41,840 bases of DNA from contig NZ_JAMXAY010000032.1 in the NCBI RefSeq assembly GCF_025460835.1, positions 17,804-59,643 on the forward strand. The letters are read 5' to 3'. A program made the position numbers and the translations under genes. Within the stretch, counting starts at the first letter, position 1. Each line of letters opens with the position of its first letter. A model generated the notes under the pieces. That model made no database searches, had not been told where the DNA came from, and worked only from the letters and a program-made list of their open reading frames with translations. The DNA is from Parapedobacter soli. GTDB lineage: Bacteria; Bacteroidota; Bacteroidia; Sphingobacteriales; Sphingobacteriaceae. Below are positions 1 through 9,262 of the stretch, in pieces.

Positions 1-1466
1 AATGTCTTGCCCACCAGCGCCGACTTCCATGCCGCCAATGGATCGGCGGTACCCGACGATGCCGCCGGCACAAAGTGGTAGGCGGCATATTCTGCTTTAT
101 CGCTGGCGCGCTGGCCGAGCCACATGCCCGAAATGTTGCCCAAGGCGTCGGTTTCGGTCCGGATCAGCCGCAAGCTGTTCTCTGCTGTGGTGGCCAAGCT
201 AACCCACCCTGAAATGGCAAATGATATGGCGCGGTCGAAAATGATATTGTTTTTCTCATCAACGGAATAGCTCCCGTTGATGGCTGTTCCCGTCGCATCG
301 GTAAAGGTATAATCGCCTGCGTTGTCGCTTGTTTTCGTCAACGTCAGCGATACGTTACTGATCATCGCCTCATCATACGGCGCCCAGCCTGTGGCTAGGT
401 AGTCTCCCGGGGCCTGCCAGCGGTTGAGGAACTCACCGGCGAGGTCTGTCCAGTCATAGGGATTTATCAACGACAGTGTCCAGCGCTTGGTCGTGCTGGT
501 AGATGTCGTCAGGTCGTCGTTGGCATTCCCTTCGTACGGCGGCTCGGGGTCGGGCTGCTCGCCGGGCACCCAATTATCGGAGTACGTTTTAGTCACGTAA
601 TTGTACACCAACAGGCAGGGGCCTTCGTTAGGGTCGTTGTCGCGCAGCACCGCAAGCTGCATGGCGTCTTCGGTAAGCGAGAGCAGTTTGATTTCGCCCC
701 ACTTGGTCACTACGGCATCACGTCCCGCATCGTGCAGCGGCGTGGCATCGGTGATGGTAAGAGTCTTGTTGGCTATGTCGAGCGCATATGTGCCCTGTTC
801 GGTGCCTCTGGCAGAGACCATAGGGTGTTCCACCTTCACGAAGGGCCCACCCTTCAGGTTAAACGTCATCGTTCCATAGTCGCCATAGTCCATAAGCCAC
901 GTATTGCCCGCATAGTCGGGGTTCCAGTTCCAGCAGTCGTCGCCGTAACATCCCGTTTCTCCACCGTCCCAAGCTCCGCCTTCGCCGAGCCAACCGTTGG
1001 TGGTACCGTAAAAATAGAGCGGCCCGAGGAAATACTTGGCATCGATGTCGAGCACCCAGGTTTTCTCTTCGCCCGGCCCTCCAGACAGCGCTATCCAAAG
1101 CGGATCGTTCACGTAATTGAGGTTATCGTCCGTTACGGTTATCGTCACGGGGTCCATCTCCACTACACCGCCGGCAGTCATCGCCGAAAACTTAATGGTA
1201 TATTCCCCTTTGAAGGCAAACTGTATCGTGTCACGAGCGCGGTTGGAGCGCCCGGTGCCATAATCCCACATAGACACCGTTCCCGGCGTATTGTTGATCA
1301 GTATAACAGTATTCCCGCCGGGGTCGGTAGCTAAGTCTTGTACTACGTCGAACTGAACCTCGGACTTGTCCAAAAGTCGCCCCAGTTCGGCATCCAACTT
1401 CTGGCAACTTGCTGTGACCACCAGGAGCACCGCTAGTTGCATGATGGCTATTATCAATCTTTTCAT
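1..1466 (-). CDS. Surface glycan-binding lipoprotein of a PUL (SusE/SGBP-like), partial
   Basis: The frame is open from an ATG at 1466 to the left edge without a stop, so about 488 residues are visible and the C-terminus is missing. The N-terminus is a lipoprotein signal (MKRLIIAIMQLAVLLVVTASC followed by Q), so the mature protein should be lipid-anchored at the outer membrane. After it comes a region like a PKD/Ig-type module (about residues 35-110), then a Trp-rich, Gly-rich part and beta-strand-rich repeats such as WTLSLINPYDW. It begins 22 nt after the susD stop and so belongs to the same transcript. Position directly after susCD is typical of SusE/SusF or SGBP-B proteins, which capture glycan at the cell surface. 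I see no catalytic motif. The glycan-binding role comes from context rather than from a recognised binding site. Confidence 0.8.
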   Translation of the reverse strand, partial: MKRLIIAIMQLAVLLVVTASCQKLDAELGRLLDKSEVQFDVVQDLATDPGGNTVILINNTPGTVSMWDYGTGRSNRARDTIQFAFKGEYTIKFSAMTAGGVVEMDPVTITVTDDNLNYVNDPLWIALSGGPGEEKTWVLDIDAKYFLGPLYFYGTTNGWLGEGGAWDGGETGCYGDDCWNWNPDYAGNTWLMDYGDYGTMTFNLKGGPFVKVEHPMVSARGTEQGTYALDIANKTLTITDATPLHDAGRDAVVTKWGEIKLLSLTEDAMQLAVLRDNDPNEGPCLLVYNYVTKTYSDNWVPGEQPDPEPPYEGNANDDLTTSTSTTKRWTLSLINPYDWTDLAGEFLNRWQAPGDYLATGWAPYDEAMISNVSLTLTKTSDNAGDYTFTDATGTAINGSYSVDEKNNIIFDRAISFAISGWVSLATTAENSLRLIRTETDALGNISGMWLGQRASDKAEYAAYHFVPAASSGTADPLAAWKSALVGKT

Positions 1467-1488
1467 GTTTCAAATTAGTTATGTCCAA

Positions 1489-3084
1489 CTACCATCCCTT
1501 ATTTTGCACCAAAGTACCATTCGATAGGGTAATCTGGGTGTAGGGTATTTGCTGGAGGCCTTCTGTTCCTATGATATTCGATGCGGCAATCACCTTATCG
1601 GTGGCTGCACCCGCATTTTGCACTACCGTGGTTTCGGCAATGGCCGCCGCCGCGGCGTCTACGCCCTGCCGTAGAAGGTCCCAATACCGGATACCCTCGA
1701 AAGCAAACTCCAATCGGCGCTCACGCTGCAGGTTTTCAGTACTTACGGTAAGTGCGGAGAAATTTGTGCCATAGGCACGTTGCCGCACGGCATCAAAGTA
1801 TTGCTGCGCATTGGCACTCCCCAATTCGGCTGCCATCAGCAATACATCTGCGTACCGGATAGCTACGTAATCTTGGTACTGGCCGATCATGAAGTTGGTA
1901 GCCCCCTGGTTCACCGGCAAGCTGTTGCCCGCTTCATCTACCATAGGCGAATACTTCTTGACATAGTACCCAGTATATTCGCGTTGGCGGCTCTGATTGG
2001 TGAAGTTGATACCTTCATCGGCTATGGAGATGATCGACGCTCCCCTGCGTGTGTCGTTGTCGTTATAGGCCCCCCACAACTTGGGGTTTACCGTAGCTCC
2101 GCCCCACCCATTGCCGTAGGGATAACTCCATTGTTCGCGCATGCCGTACATGACCATCCAGTGGTTACCATCGGTATTACCATCGTAATCGCTCGTATAG
2201 GTGTACTTGACTGCGAAAATGGTTTCTTCGTTGTCTTCTCCCGCGTAGTTTGCAACCGACGCTGCGGGCCATAGTGAAGCAAAGTCTGCCACCAACCCAT
2301 GGCCGCTGCTGGCGATGACCTCTTCCAACCCTGCCAGTGCTTCGGCTTTGGTAACCACTCCCACCAAGTCGGCTTTGCCGTAGTAACCGGTATAATATAG
2401 GTATACCCGGGCTAGCATCGATTGGGCTGCCCATTTGGTGGCCCGCCCCGCGTCGGGGTTGTTGGCCACGTAGGCCACAGCTGGTAGGTTAGCTGCGGCA
2501 TATTCCAGATCGGCGGCGATGACGGCATATACCTCGTCGGGATGTGCTTGCGGGATGTTATCCGCAGATGGCTCCGTGAGCAGCGGGATATTACCCCACA
2601 GCCGTACCATATCGAAATAGAGGTATGCGCGCAGGAAGCGTGTTTCCCCTTCGTATACCGCACGCAGGGCAGGCTCGTTGCTCCAATCGATTTCATCGAG
2701 CTTGCTCAGCAGCATATTGGCGCGGTAAATAGCACGGTAGTAGGCTTCCCAATTGCCGCCAAACAGGTTCTGATCGGATGGTGACCGGCCGCGGTCGAAC
2801 TCGTCAATCATCTGGTAGCCGAACCCATCGGAAGCACCTGTACCGCCGAAGCAGTTGTCAGAAAAAATTTCCGCAGCAACCGGGAGGGCCACGCCTTCGG
2901 CCCAAATGGTCTGCAATCCATCATAAACCCCTACCAACGCCCGATAGGCGTCTTCCGGGGTTCGGTAAAAGCTTTGCTCGGTCACGTTGGTTACATCTTC
3001 CACATTCAGGAAACCCTTGGTGCAGCCTCCTGTAACCAGTATCGCGGCAAGCGCTGTATATTTTATCAGTGTTTTCATGTTCAT
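1489..3084 (-). CDS. SusD/RagB-family nutrient-binding outer membrane lipoprotein
   Basis: The 531-aa product has a lipobox (LVTGGC, Cys21 from the first Met) and then the typical SusD start, GFLNVEDVTNVTEQSFYRTPEDAYRAL. Helical TPR-like stretches follow, with FLRAYLYFDMVRLWGNIPL at about 145-165. The conserved C-terminal SusD part includes YADVLLMAAEL and RRLEFAFEGIRYWDLLRQG. These proteins sit as a lid on the SusC channel and bind oligosaccharide at the cell surface. Length is normal for the family. The gene starts 13 nt after the susC stop. Two ATGs (3084 and 3078) are possible; both leave the signal sequence intact. The substrate cannot be read from the sequence, but the linked GH31 enzyme points to an alpha-linked glycan, perhaps xyloglucan oligosaccharides. 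Confidence 0.95.
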   Translation of the reverse strand: MNMKTLIKYTALAAILVTGGCTKGFLNVEDVTNVTEQSFYRTPEDAYRALVGVYDGLQTIWAEGVALPVAAEIFSDNCFGGTGASDGFGYQMIDEFDRGRSPSDQNLFGGNWEAYYRAIYRANMLLSKLDEIDWSNEPALRAVYEGETRFLRAYLYFDMVRLWGNIPLLTEPSADNIPQAHPDEVYAVIAADLEYAAANLPAVAYVANNPDAGRATKWAAQSMLARVYLYYTGYYGKADLVGVVTKAEALAGLEEVIASSGHGLVADFASLWPAASVANYAGEDNEETIFAVKYTYTSDYDGNTDGNHWMVMYGMREQWSYPYGNGWGGATVNPKLWGAYNDNDTRRGASIISIADEGINFTNQSRQREYTGYYVKKYSPMVDEAGNSLPVNQGATNFMIGQYQDYVAIRYADVLLMAAELGSANAQQYFDAVRQRAYGTNFSALTVSTENLQRERRLEFAFEGIRYWDLLRQGVDAAAAAIAETTVVQNAGAATDKVIAASNIIGTEGLQQIPYTQITLSNGTLVQNKGW

Positions 3085-3097
3085 AACTGTTATCGGA

Positions 3098-6000
3098 TTA
3101 AAACGAGATGTTGGCCCCTACCATAAACGTACGTGGGCGCGGGTAGTAACCAAGGTCGACCCCCGAGGAGAACCCTTCGCCATAACCCACCTCGGGATCC
3201 ATTCCATTATATGAAGTGAAGGTATACAGGTTGAGCGCTGACGCATAAACACGCACCTTACTGAGGTAAGGTTGTTTCAACACCTGTCCCAGGTCGTAAC
3301 CGATGGTGACATTGTTGATGCGCATGAAATCGCCTCTATGGATGTATAAATCTGAGAACTGTGTCCAGTTACGTCCGTCTTCGGTAACGCGGGGTATGGT
3401 ATTGGATGAGCCCGGCCCGTGCCATCGGTCGAGGATGGCCGACGAGTAGTTGGCTTTCGGGTTTGCATGGTTCCGCCACGATTGCACCAGCTCATTTCCG
3501 GCTACACCGGATGCTAGGAGCGAGAAATCGAAACCGCGGTATGCCAACGACAGGTTTATCCCGAAAGTATAATCGGGATTCGGGTTGCCCACCATCGTCC
3601 GGTCCAGGTCGTTGATCACCCCGTCATCGTTTAGGTCCACATACCGCACATCACCGGGCTGTGCACTGGGTTGTATAAGCTGTCCGCCCGATGCGCGGTG
3701 GGCATCCACCTCTGCCTCTGATTGAAAAATACCTGCGGTTTCCAATCCCCAGAAATAACCGATCGGGAAACCATCCTGCGCGCGGTAGAACTCCAGGGAG
3801 TTATCAAACAGGGAGTTTGTGTTACCATGTATAATACCATCTGACGTAGGTATCCGGCCCACTTTGTTTTTGTTATAAGCGCCATTCAGCCCGATGGAAT
3901 AGCTAACTTCACCAATGCGGTCCTGGAACGACAATGCGAGTTCAATGCCGGTATTCTGCACATCACCGCCATTGATGAATGGAGCTTCCGCTCCCGCCGT
4001 TGCCAGGATGGGGGCCCGTATAAGCCAGTCTTTTGTGTTCTTGGTGTACCAATCGAACGCCACATCCAAGCGGTTGCCGAGGAAGCGGGCATCAAAGCCT
4101 AGGTTGGTTTGCTCCGATGTTTCCCATTGGAGCTGCTCATTACCCAACCTACTCGGATGCGCCCCGGGTGTGAGCACACCCTCTTCTGGGCCAAAGCTAT
4201 AGTTGATTCCGAAGCTCACGGGCGCGAGGTATTGGAAGCCCGAGACATTTTGGTTCCCTACTTGCCCCCAGCTCGCGCGCAGTTTGAAGAAATCGAGCCA
4301 AGCCTCCGTACCGGCAAGGAATGCTTCGTTGGTGGCAATCCAGCCGACCGACACCGAGGGGAAATAACCCCATTGGTGACCCGGCGCAAACTTCGAAGAG
4401 CCGTCAGCGCGGAAGGTGGCGTTGAGCATGTAGGTTTCCTTGAAGTTGTAATTGAGCCGTCCGAAATACGACATCCGGCGCTCCGGTTCGCCCGGCGCAC
4501 CACCGATGGTGATGTTGGTGCCGTCGGTATTGGTTGCATTGTTTAACCACGCATAGCCTAGCCCGCTGATGATGAGGTCGCGATTGCCACCCCAAATCCC
4601 CGAACTGTCAAACTTATAAGCCGATGTGCCCGCCATCACCGTAAACTGGTGGCCGTTCTCCACATCAAAATCGTAGGTAAGGAAATTCTCCCACATGAGG
4701 GACCTGCCTTTGCCCATCGACTGGTTTACACGGGTAAAATCGTTGAATGAGTAGACCGAAAGGCGGTATATCGGCTGGAACGAACGGCCTTCATTGGCAT
4801 AATAGTCCAGGCCCACCATCGTCTTAAAAGTTAGCCCCTCCAGCGGTTCGACGGTCAAGTAAACGTCACCCAGCAGTTTCTGGTCGTTATTGCGGTTCTG
4901 GTTATTGAGCACCATGGTGGCGTAGGGGTTGGCTTCACCGTTGTTCCAAGTGGAATTGCTGTTGTCGAAGAAGTTACCTGCCTCGTCATATATAGGCACA
5001 AATGGGCTGGTATTGAATGCCCCGCGCAACGTGTTATTGTATTGACCACCCACACCGATACCGTTGTTGTTGGTATACGTATAAGTAAGGTGCTGTCCAA
5101 AGGTAATAATGTCTTTATAGAGTTTATGCTCGGAGTTGAACCGGAAGTTGTAGCGTTCGTAAAACGAAGAGCTTTTACCCCCTACGACGCCTTCTTGAGA
5201 GGTATAGGCGGCAGACGACGAATACACAGACTGTTCGGTACCGCCCGATATGCCCAGTGTATAGTTTTGTGTCAGTGCGTTGTCGACAAACATCTCATCG
5301 ATCCAATTGGTGCCCTGGCCCATGGCGCCCACCTCCTCATTCGTAAAATAAGGGAGATTACCCGAGTTGATGCGGGCCTCATTCATGATGGCTGCATACT
5401 CGGCGGCATTGAGCAGGCGGGCTTTGGAGGCCACCTGCTGGCTCCCCGCGTATCCATCAAAGGTAATACGTGCCCGCCCCGCCTTGCCCGACTTGGTGGT
5501 GATCAACACAACACCATTAGCAGACTGCGACCCATATATCGCTGCTGAGGCTGCGTCTTTCAGGATGTCGATCGATTCGATATCCGCCGGATTGAGATAG
5601 CCGATGCTGCCGGTCTGTACACCATCCACAATATATAGCGGCCCGGCATTGCCGATGGTGCCGAGCCCGCGCACGATGACATTAAGGCCCGACCCGGGCT
5701 GGCCCGACGTTGTGGTGATCTGTACCCCCGGTGCCTGCCCCTGGAGGGCTTGCAGCACGTTGGTTTGGCTTTGGGCCAGTAGGTCGTCGCCGCTTACTTG
5801 CAGGTTGGCCCCAGTGACAAGCTTCTTCTTCTGCACGCCGTAGCCCACTACAACGACCTCTTCAAGGTCAGAGATGGTAGAAATCAACCGTACGGTAACA
5901 CCATCCTGTGCTGCTACTTCCTGCGTGGCATAGCCCATGTAAGAGACCACGAGTGAGCCCCCCGCCGGTGCCGCGATGGTAAACCGGCCGAGCTCATTGG

Positions 6001-6169
6001 TTACCGCGGCGGCCGTTCCTCCTTTTTCCGTTACACTGGCCCCGGCAATGGGGCTGCCATCGTCGGCCGACACCACCGTACCGCTAAGGGATTGGGCGAA
6101 TGCCGTGGCACCTATCACACACAGGAGCGTAACAAGCCATAGCCTTCTGTTGAGTTGTTTTTTTATCAT
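3098..6169 (-). CDS. SusC/RagA-family TonB-linked outer membrane transporter
   Basis: The 1023-aa product has a type I signal peptide ending near TAFAQ. A carboxypeptidase-D regulatory-like domain follows (about 27-105; SLSGTVVSADDGSPIAGASV). Then come the SusC signature (DLEEVVVVGYG), a plug domain (about 120-230; LQALQGQAPGVQI, then GPLYIVDGV and SANGVVLITTKSG) and a long beta-barrel ending in Phe (MVGANISF). SusC proteins import oligosaccharides across the outer membrane, energised by TonB. No extra N-terminal STN domain is present, so this is a plain transporter rather than a trans-envelope anti-sigma signaller. It lies between the GH31 gene (48-nt gap) and susD (13-nt gap). No TAnnTTTG element is visible in the 48-nt gap, so it is probably transcribed with the GH31 gene. 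Confidence 0.96.
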   Translation of the reverse strand: MIKKQLNRRLWLVTLLCVIGATAFAQSLSGTVVSADDGSPIAGASVTEKGGTAAAVTNELGRFTIAAPAGGSLVVSYMGYATQEVAAQDGVTVRLISTISDLEEVVVVGYGVQKKKLVTGANLQVSGDDLLAQSQTNVLQALQGQAPGVQITTTSGQPGSGLNVIVRGLGTIGNAGPLYIVDGVQTGSIGYLNPADIESIDILKDAASAAIYGSQSANGVVLITTKSGKAGRARITFDGYAGSQQVASKARLLNAAEYAAIMNEARINSGNLPYFTNEEVGAMGQGTNWIDEMFVDNALTQNYTLGISGGTEQSVYSSSAAYTSQEGVVGGKSSSFYERYNFRFNSEHKLYKDIITFGQHLTYTYTNNNGIGVGGQYNNTLRGAFNTSPFVPIYDEAGNFFDNSNSTWNNGEANPYATMVLNNQNRNNDQKLLGDVYLTVEPLEGLTFKTMVGLDYYANEGRSFQPIYRLSVYSFNDFTRVNQSMGKGRSLMWENFLTYDFDVENGHQFTVMAGTSAYKFDSSGIWGGNRDLIISGLGYAWLNNATNTDGTNITIGGAPGEPERRMSYFGRLNYNFKETYMLNATFRADGSSKFAPGHQWGYFPSVSVGWIATNEAFLAGTEAWLDFFKLRASWGQVGNQNVSGFQYLAPVSFGINYSFGPEEGVLTPGAHPSRLGNEQLQWETSEQTNLGFDARFLGNRLDVAFDWYTKNTKDWLIRAPILATAGAEAPFINGGDVQNTGIELALSFQDRIGEVSYSIGLNGAYNKNKVGRIPTSDGIIHGNTNSLFDNSLEFYRAQDGFPIGYFWGLETAGIFQSEAEVDAHRASGGQLIQPSAQPGDVRYVDLNDDGVINDLDRTMVGNPNPDYTFGINLSLAYRGFDFSLLASGVAGNELVQSWRNHANPKANYSSAILDRWHGPGSSNTIPRVTEDGRNWTQFSDLYIHRGDFMRINNVTIGYDLGQVLKQPYLSKVRVYASALNLYTFTSYNGMDPEVGYGEGFSSGVDLGYYPRPRTFMVGANISF

Positions 6170-6217
6170 TTTTGTCAGTTTATTATATGGATTACTAATT
6201 GTTGGTATTACACTCGC

Positions 6218-9079
6218 TTACTCCACCGCGATGCGCATCGCTTTCCCCCGGTAGCTGATATTTTTAGACTGCCAGGGGAGTCCGTCGTAGCCCTGCGGAT
6301 TATCGGGATTGATATAGACCACCTTGAACGTACGGTTTTTCAGCATCCCGGCAAACGACCCGTTCCGATCGCCGATTTGCAGCGTTTTTCCCGCATCGTC
6401 GTATGTAAACGTGATGGTACTGTATTCGCCCTTTTCATAGTTGTAGTTAGTACCTTCATCCTCATATAGCGTGAATGAAGCGTCCTTACCCGCATAAACC
6501 AGCAGGGTAATCTCCTTAGCCGGCTTCTCATCGGTATATTGCAGTTCGGGGCCAAGGGGGATGATGCTACCTGCTTTGACGAAGAGCGGTATCCGTTCGT
6601 ATGGCGCCGCAGCATCCAGCGATTGACCTCCGGTATGGAATGTGCCGTTGTAAAAGTTATACCAGCCATTGCCCGTGGGCAGGTAGACGCTGCGCGAGGT
6701 CACCCCTTCACGGGTGACCGGATTGACCAACAACGACGGCCCTAAAAGGAACTGGTCGCCAATATTGAAGACGCGGCTATCGTTTGCGAAATCCATAGCC
6801 AGCCCCCGGATCATGGTATAGTTGGTTAAGTAGGTTTCACCCGCCAGCGAATAATTGTAGGGCAGCATCCGGTAATGCAGGTTGATGTAGTAAACCATGC
6901 TACTGTAGGCAGGATGCCCTTCGGGAGCGATACTAAACGGCTCGCGGAAGGGGAATTGCCCGTGTGCCCGGAATATGGGGAGAAATGCGCCAAACTGGTA
7001 CCAGCGGGTGTTGAGCTCACGCCACTCGGCCAGGTCACGGGCCTCCGGCTGATGGAAACGGCGCTCCACCAGGAACCCGCCCACGTCCATGGTCCAATAG
7101 GGTGTCCCCGACATGGAGAAATTGATGCCGGCGGCGATCTGGTCGCTCATATCGTGCCACCGCGACGAGATGTCGCCGCTCCAAGCGGCAGCAGCGTAGC
7201 GCTGTTGCCCTGCAAAATAGGAGCGGGTGAGGATAAACACCCGGTTGTTAGGATCGGTATGCCGCTGGCCTTCGTAGATACCACGTGCATTTTCCAACGG
7301 AAAGGCATTGTAATACCGCACCGAGGAGCCAATAGCCGGCTGCATCACGGATTTGCGTGCTTCAATGTTGATATTGGAGTGGACATCGGGCTCGCTGGCA
7401 TCCATCCACCAAGCATCGATTCCTTTTTTATACAATTTCTCATTCATCAGTTCCCAGAACCCGGCACGGGCTTCCGCATTGAATGGGTCGTAAAACGTCG
7501 AAGTATACCCTTTACCGATCCAGTCCTTACGTCCATCGTAGATATTCCGCATATACAGCCAGCCATTGTCGCGGAAACGGGCATAGACGCTGGATTCCTC
7601 GTTGATCTTCGGCCATACTGATATCATCAATCTGAAGTGGTTGTCGTGCAGCCGTTTTACCATCCCGTCGGGGTCGGGGAACCGGGCCGGGTCGAAGTTA
7701 TGGCTCCCCCAGTCGTGCTCGCGCCAATAAGACCAGTCCTGCACCAGGTTGTCTATCGGTATGCGGCGTTTGCGGAATTCGGCAGCTACCGCCTCGAGCT
7801 CCTGCTGTGTCTTGTACCGCTCGCGGCTTTGCCAGAAGCCGAATGACCACCGCGGCATGATCGGTGCCCGGCCTGTGAGGTGACGGTACCCGCCGATTAC
7901 GTCGTCCATATCGTCACCTGCGATGAAGTAGTAGTCCACGCCCGCGCCGGCCTCTGAGTCGAAGGAGAACGTACCCCTGTCGCCCTCCGGTATAGGGGTC
8001 TGCCATGTGATGCCCAAGTATGATTGTCCACCATCGGGCAGCCATTCAATCCGGACCGGATAGCGCTTGCCCTGCTCCATGTCGATATCAACCTCAAAAG
8101 ACCCGGCGTTCCACGATTCGCGCCAGCGGTCTTCCTTGAGCTCCCCGGCTATCCATACCTTTATATAGCCAGAGTACCTGAAATGCAACCGGTGCAAGCC
8201 GCTATATGGTGATTCCACCTGCCCGTTATACTCCACGAGGCTATTGGCCAGGTCGATACCCTCGGGGAACTTGGGCTGGTCGCTCAAGTACAAATACGAT
8301 ATCTCCGATTCCGGCCGCCGTGCCCATACCGCTTCGGGGTTAGCTTTATCACGGTAGGTGGCCGTAAGCCAGCCTTGCTGCCCATCCTCGGAAAAAAGCC
8401 GTAATGCCGAAAGCGGCAGAAGCGGGCGGATGTCTCCAGCCTTCGTAATGGAGTAGTTGTGCCACAGCACGCCATAGTTCTTGGTAGAAAGCAGGAAAGG
8501 CACGCCCGTCATCGTATTGTATTGCAATAACGTTACCTGCCTACCCTGGTAGTTCATCACGCCATTCTGGTGTTGTCCGAGGCCGTATAGTCCTTCGTTT
8601 TCCGTTACCACGAACTGCTGGCGGACACGGTAAAACGTATCGCCGTTATAGGCACCAGGTTCAAAGGTTGCCGCATCGCGCTTCCGTTCGCCAAGCAGCC
8701 GGTTGCCCGCTTTATCGCGGAAATCAACCGCTCCGGTGAGCAGGGAAATACGTGCGGCTATGTCGGCGGTCGACACGTTGAGCGTGTCGCCCACCTCGTC
8801 GCACGTCCAGGGGCCGGCAGTACGCCGCAGCGAGTCTACGATAGTTAATGGCTCGCTGGGTAGCACCCCACTCCCCAGGGGTGTGGCCCGCACATGGATA
8901 ATGTTGTCTGCAATGATATCGAGCTCCAACCGTTGGCTTATCGCAGTCGGCACATCTCGGTAAATCACCGTTATCCCATGGTCGGTGCGGTTTACCGTAA
9001 CCCCCGGTGGGGCTGCCATCGTTGGCACAATAAACGCTAGACTTGCAATAATAGTTGCGGCAAAAACGACAAACTTCAT
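6218..9079 (-). CDS. Secreted glycoside hydrolase family 31 with PA14 insert, probable alpha-xylosidase
   Basis: The product is about 953 aa. A type I signal peptide (MKFVVFAATIIASLAFIVPTMA) comes first, then the GH31 N-terminal galactose-mutarotase-like domain. A PA14-like insert lies at about 270-370 (GLHRLHFRYSGYIKVWIAGELKE begins its core). The (beta/alpha)8 catalytic domain follows, with the nucleophile motif WWMDASEPD (Asp560) and acid/base WSGDISSRW (Asp636). A DUF5110-type C-terminal domain ends the protein. PA14-bearing GH31 enzymes of xyloglucan loci (Cellvibrio Xyl31A, Bacteroides ovatus GH31) are exo-alpha-xylosidases with a similar layout, so I favour release of alpha-xylose from oligosaccharides in the periplasm. 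Alpha-glucosidase activity is not excluded. The frame can extend to a GTG at 9106 or an ATG at 9085. I chose the ATG at 9079 because it gives the cleanest signal peptide. Confidence 0.9.
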   Translation of the reverse strand: MKFVVFAATIIASLAFIVPTMAAPPGVTVNRTDHGITVIYRDVPTAISQRLELDIIADNIIHVRATPLGSGVLPSEPLTIVDSLRRTAGPWTCDEVGDTLNVSTADIAARISLLTGAVDFRDKAGNRLLGERKRDAATFEPGAYNGDTFYRVRQQFVVTENEGLYGLGQHQNGVMNYQGRQVTLLQYNTMTGVPFLLSTKNYGVLWHNYSITKAGDIRPLLPLSALRLFSEDGQQGWLTATYRDKANPEAVWARRPESEISYLYLSDQPKFPEGIDLANSLVEYNGQVESPYSGLHRLHFRYSGYIKVWIAGELKEDRWRESWNAGSFEVDIDMEQGKRYPVRIEWLPDGGQSYLGITWQTPIPEGDRGTFSFDSEAGAGVDYYFIAGDDMDDVIGGYRHLTGRAPIMPRWSFGFWQSRERYKTQQELEAVAAEFRKRRIPIDNLVQDWSYWREHDWGSHNFDPARFPDPDGMVKRLHDNHFRLMISVWPKINEESSVYARFRDNGWLYMRNIYDGRKDWIGKGYTSTFYDPFNAEARAGFWELMNEKLYKKGIDAWWMDASEPDVHSNINIEARKSVMQPAIGSSVRYYNAFPLENARGIYEGQRHTDPNNRVFILTRSYFAGQQRYAAAAWSGDISSRWHDMSDQIAAGINFSMSGTPYWTMDVGGFLVERRFHQPEARDLAEWRELNTRWYQFGAFLPIFRAHGQFPFREPFSIAPEGHPAYSSMVYYINLHYRMLPYNYSLAGETYLTNYTMIRGLAMDFANDSRVFNIGDQFLLGPSLLVNPVTREGVTSRSVYLPTGNGWYNFYNGTFHTGGQSLDAAAPYERIPLFVKAGSIIPLGPELQYTDEKPAKEITLLVYAGKDASFTLYEDEGTNYNYEKGEYSTITFTYDDAGKTLQIGDRNGSFAGMLKNRTFKVVYINPDNPQGYDGLPWQSKNISYRGKAMRIAVE

Positions 9080-9173
9080 GATCATACTAAAAATGACGGC
9101 TCGCACCGGTTTAACATTTGGCTATCATAATATAGCGCGTCCCCGCATTGGCGAGGTAGCTATTAGCTAGTGA

Positions 9174-9181
9174 CAAAGCTA
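9174..9181 (-). promoter_or_regulatory. Candidate promoter -7 element for the GH31-susCD operon
   Basis: The minus strand reads TAGCTTTG, an exact match to the Bacteroidota TAnnTTTG element. The start of transcription would be near 9169, giving a leader of about 90 nt. I see no good TTG -33 element at the right distance, which fits an activator-dependent promoter. The leader can form a short stem-loop at 9141-9156 (CCTCGC, loop CAAT, GCGGGG, with one G-U pair). Confidence 0.5.
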
Positions 9182-9213
9182 GTATGGTGTACTGTTTACC
9201 AGGGGCTATCTAC

Positions 9214-9244
9214 GTTAACAATTGGGGGCAGTTTTGTTAACAAT
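9214..9244. promoter_or_regulatory. Direct repeat GTTAACAAT x2 at 22-bp period, candidate HTCS operator
   Basis: GTTAACAAT occurs at 9214-9222 and again at 9236-9244, the same face of the helix two turns apart. The pair lies about 45-75 bp upstream of the expected start from the TAGCTTTG element at 9174. It is in the gap between the regulator gene and the GH31 gene. AraC-type DNA-binding domains, such as the one ending the neighbouring regulator, commonly bind direct repeats spaced by two helical turns. The role as an operator is inference. Confidence 0.45.
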
Positions 9245-9262
9245 ACGGTTTCAGAGTAGGCT

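Noticed and set aside
732-1334. A 200-codon plus-strand frame near the left edge
   Set aside because: It lies opposite the open, lipobox-bearing glycan-binding protein frame that runs to the edge, and it has no recognisable domain or signal.
1231-1488. An 85-codon minus-strand frame just after susD
   Set aside because: It is out of frame with the lipoprotein gene starting at 1466, which carries a clean signal peptide and stays open for 488 codons.
6875-7621. A 248-codon open frame on the plus strand within the GH31 gene
   Set aside because: It is a shadow of the GH31 gene, which has intact catalytic motifs on the other strand. The antisense product shows no domain, and similar long antisense frames occur opposite most genes here.
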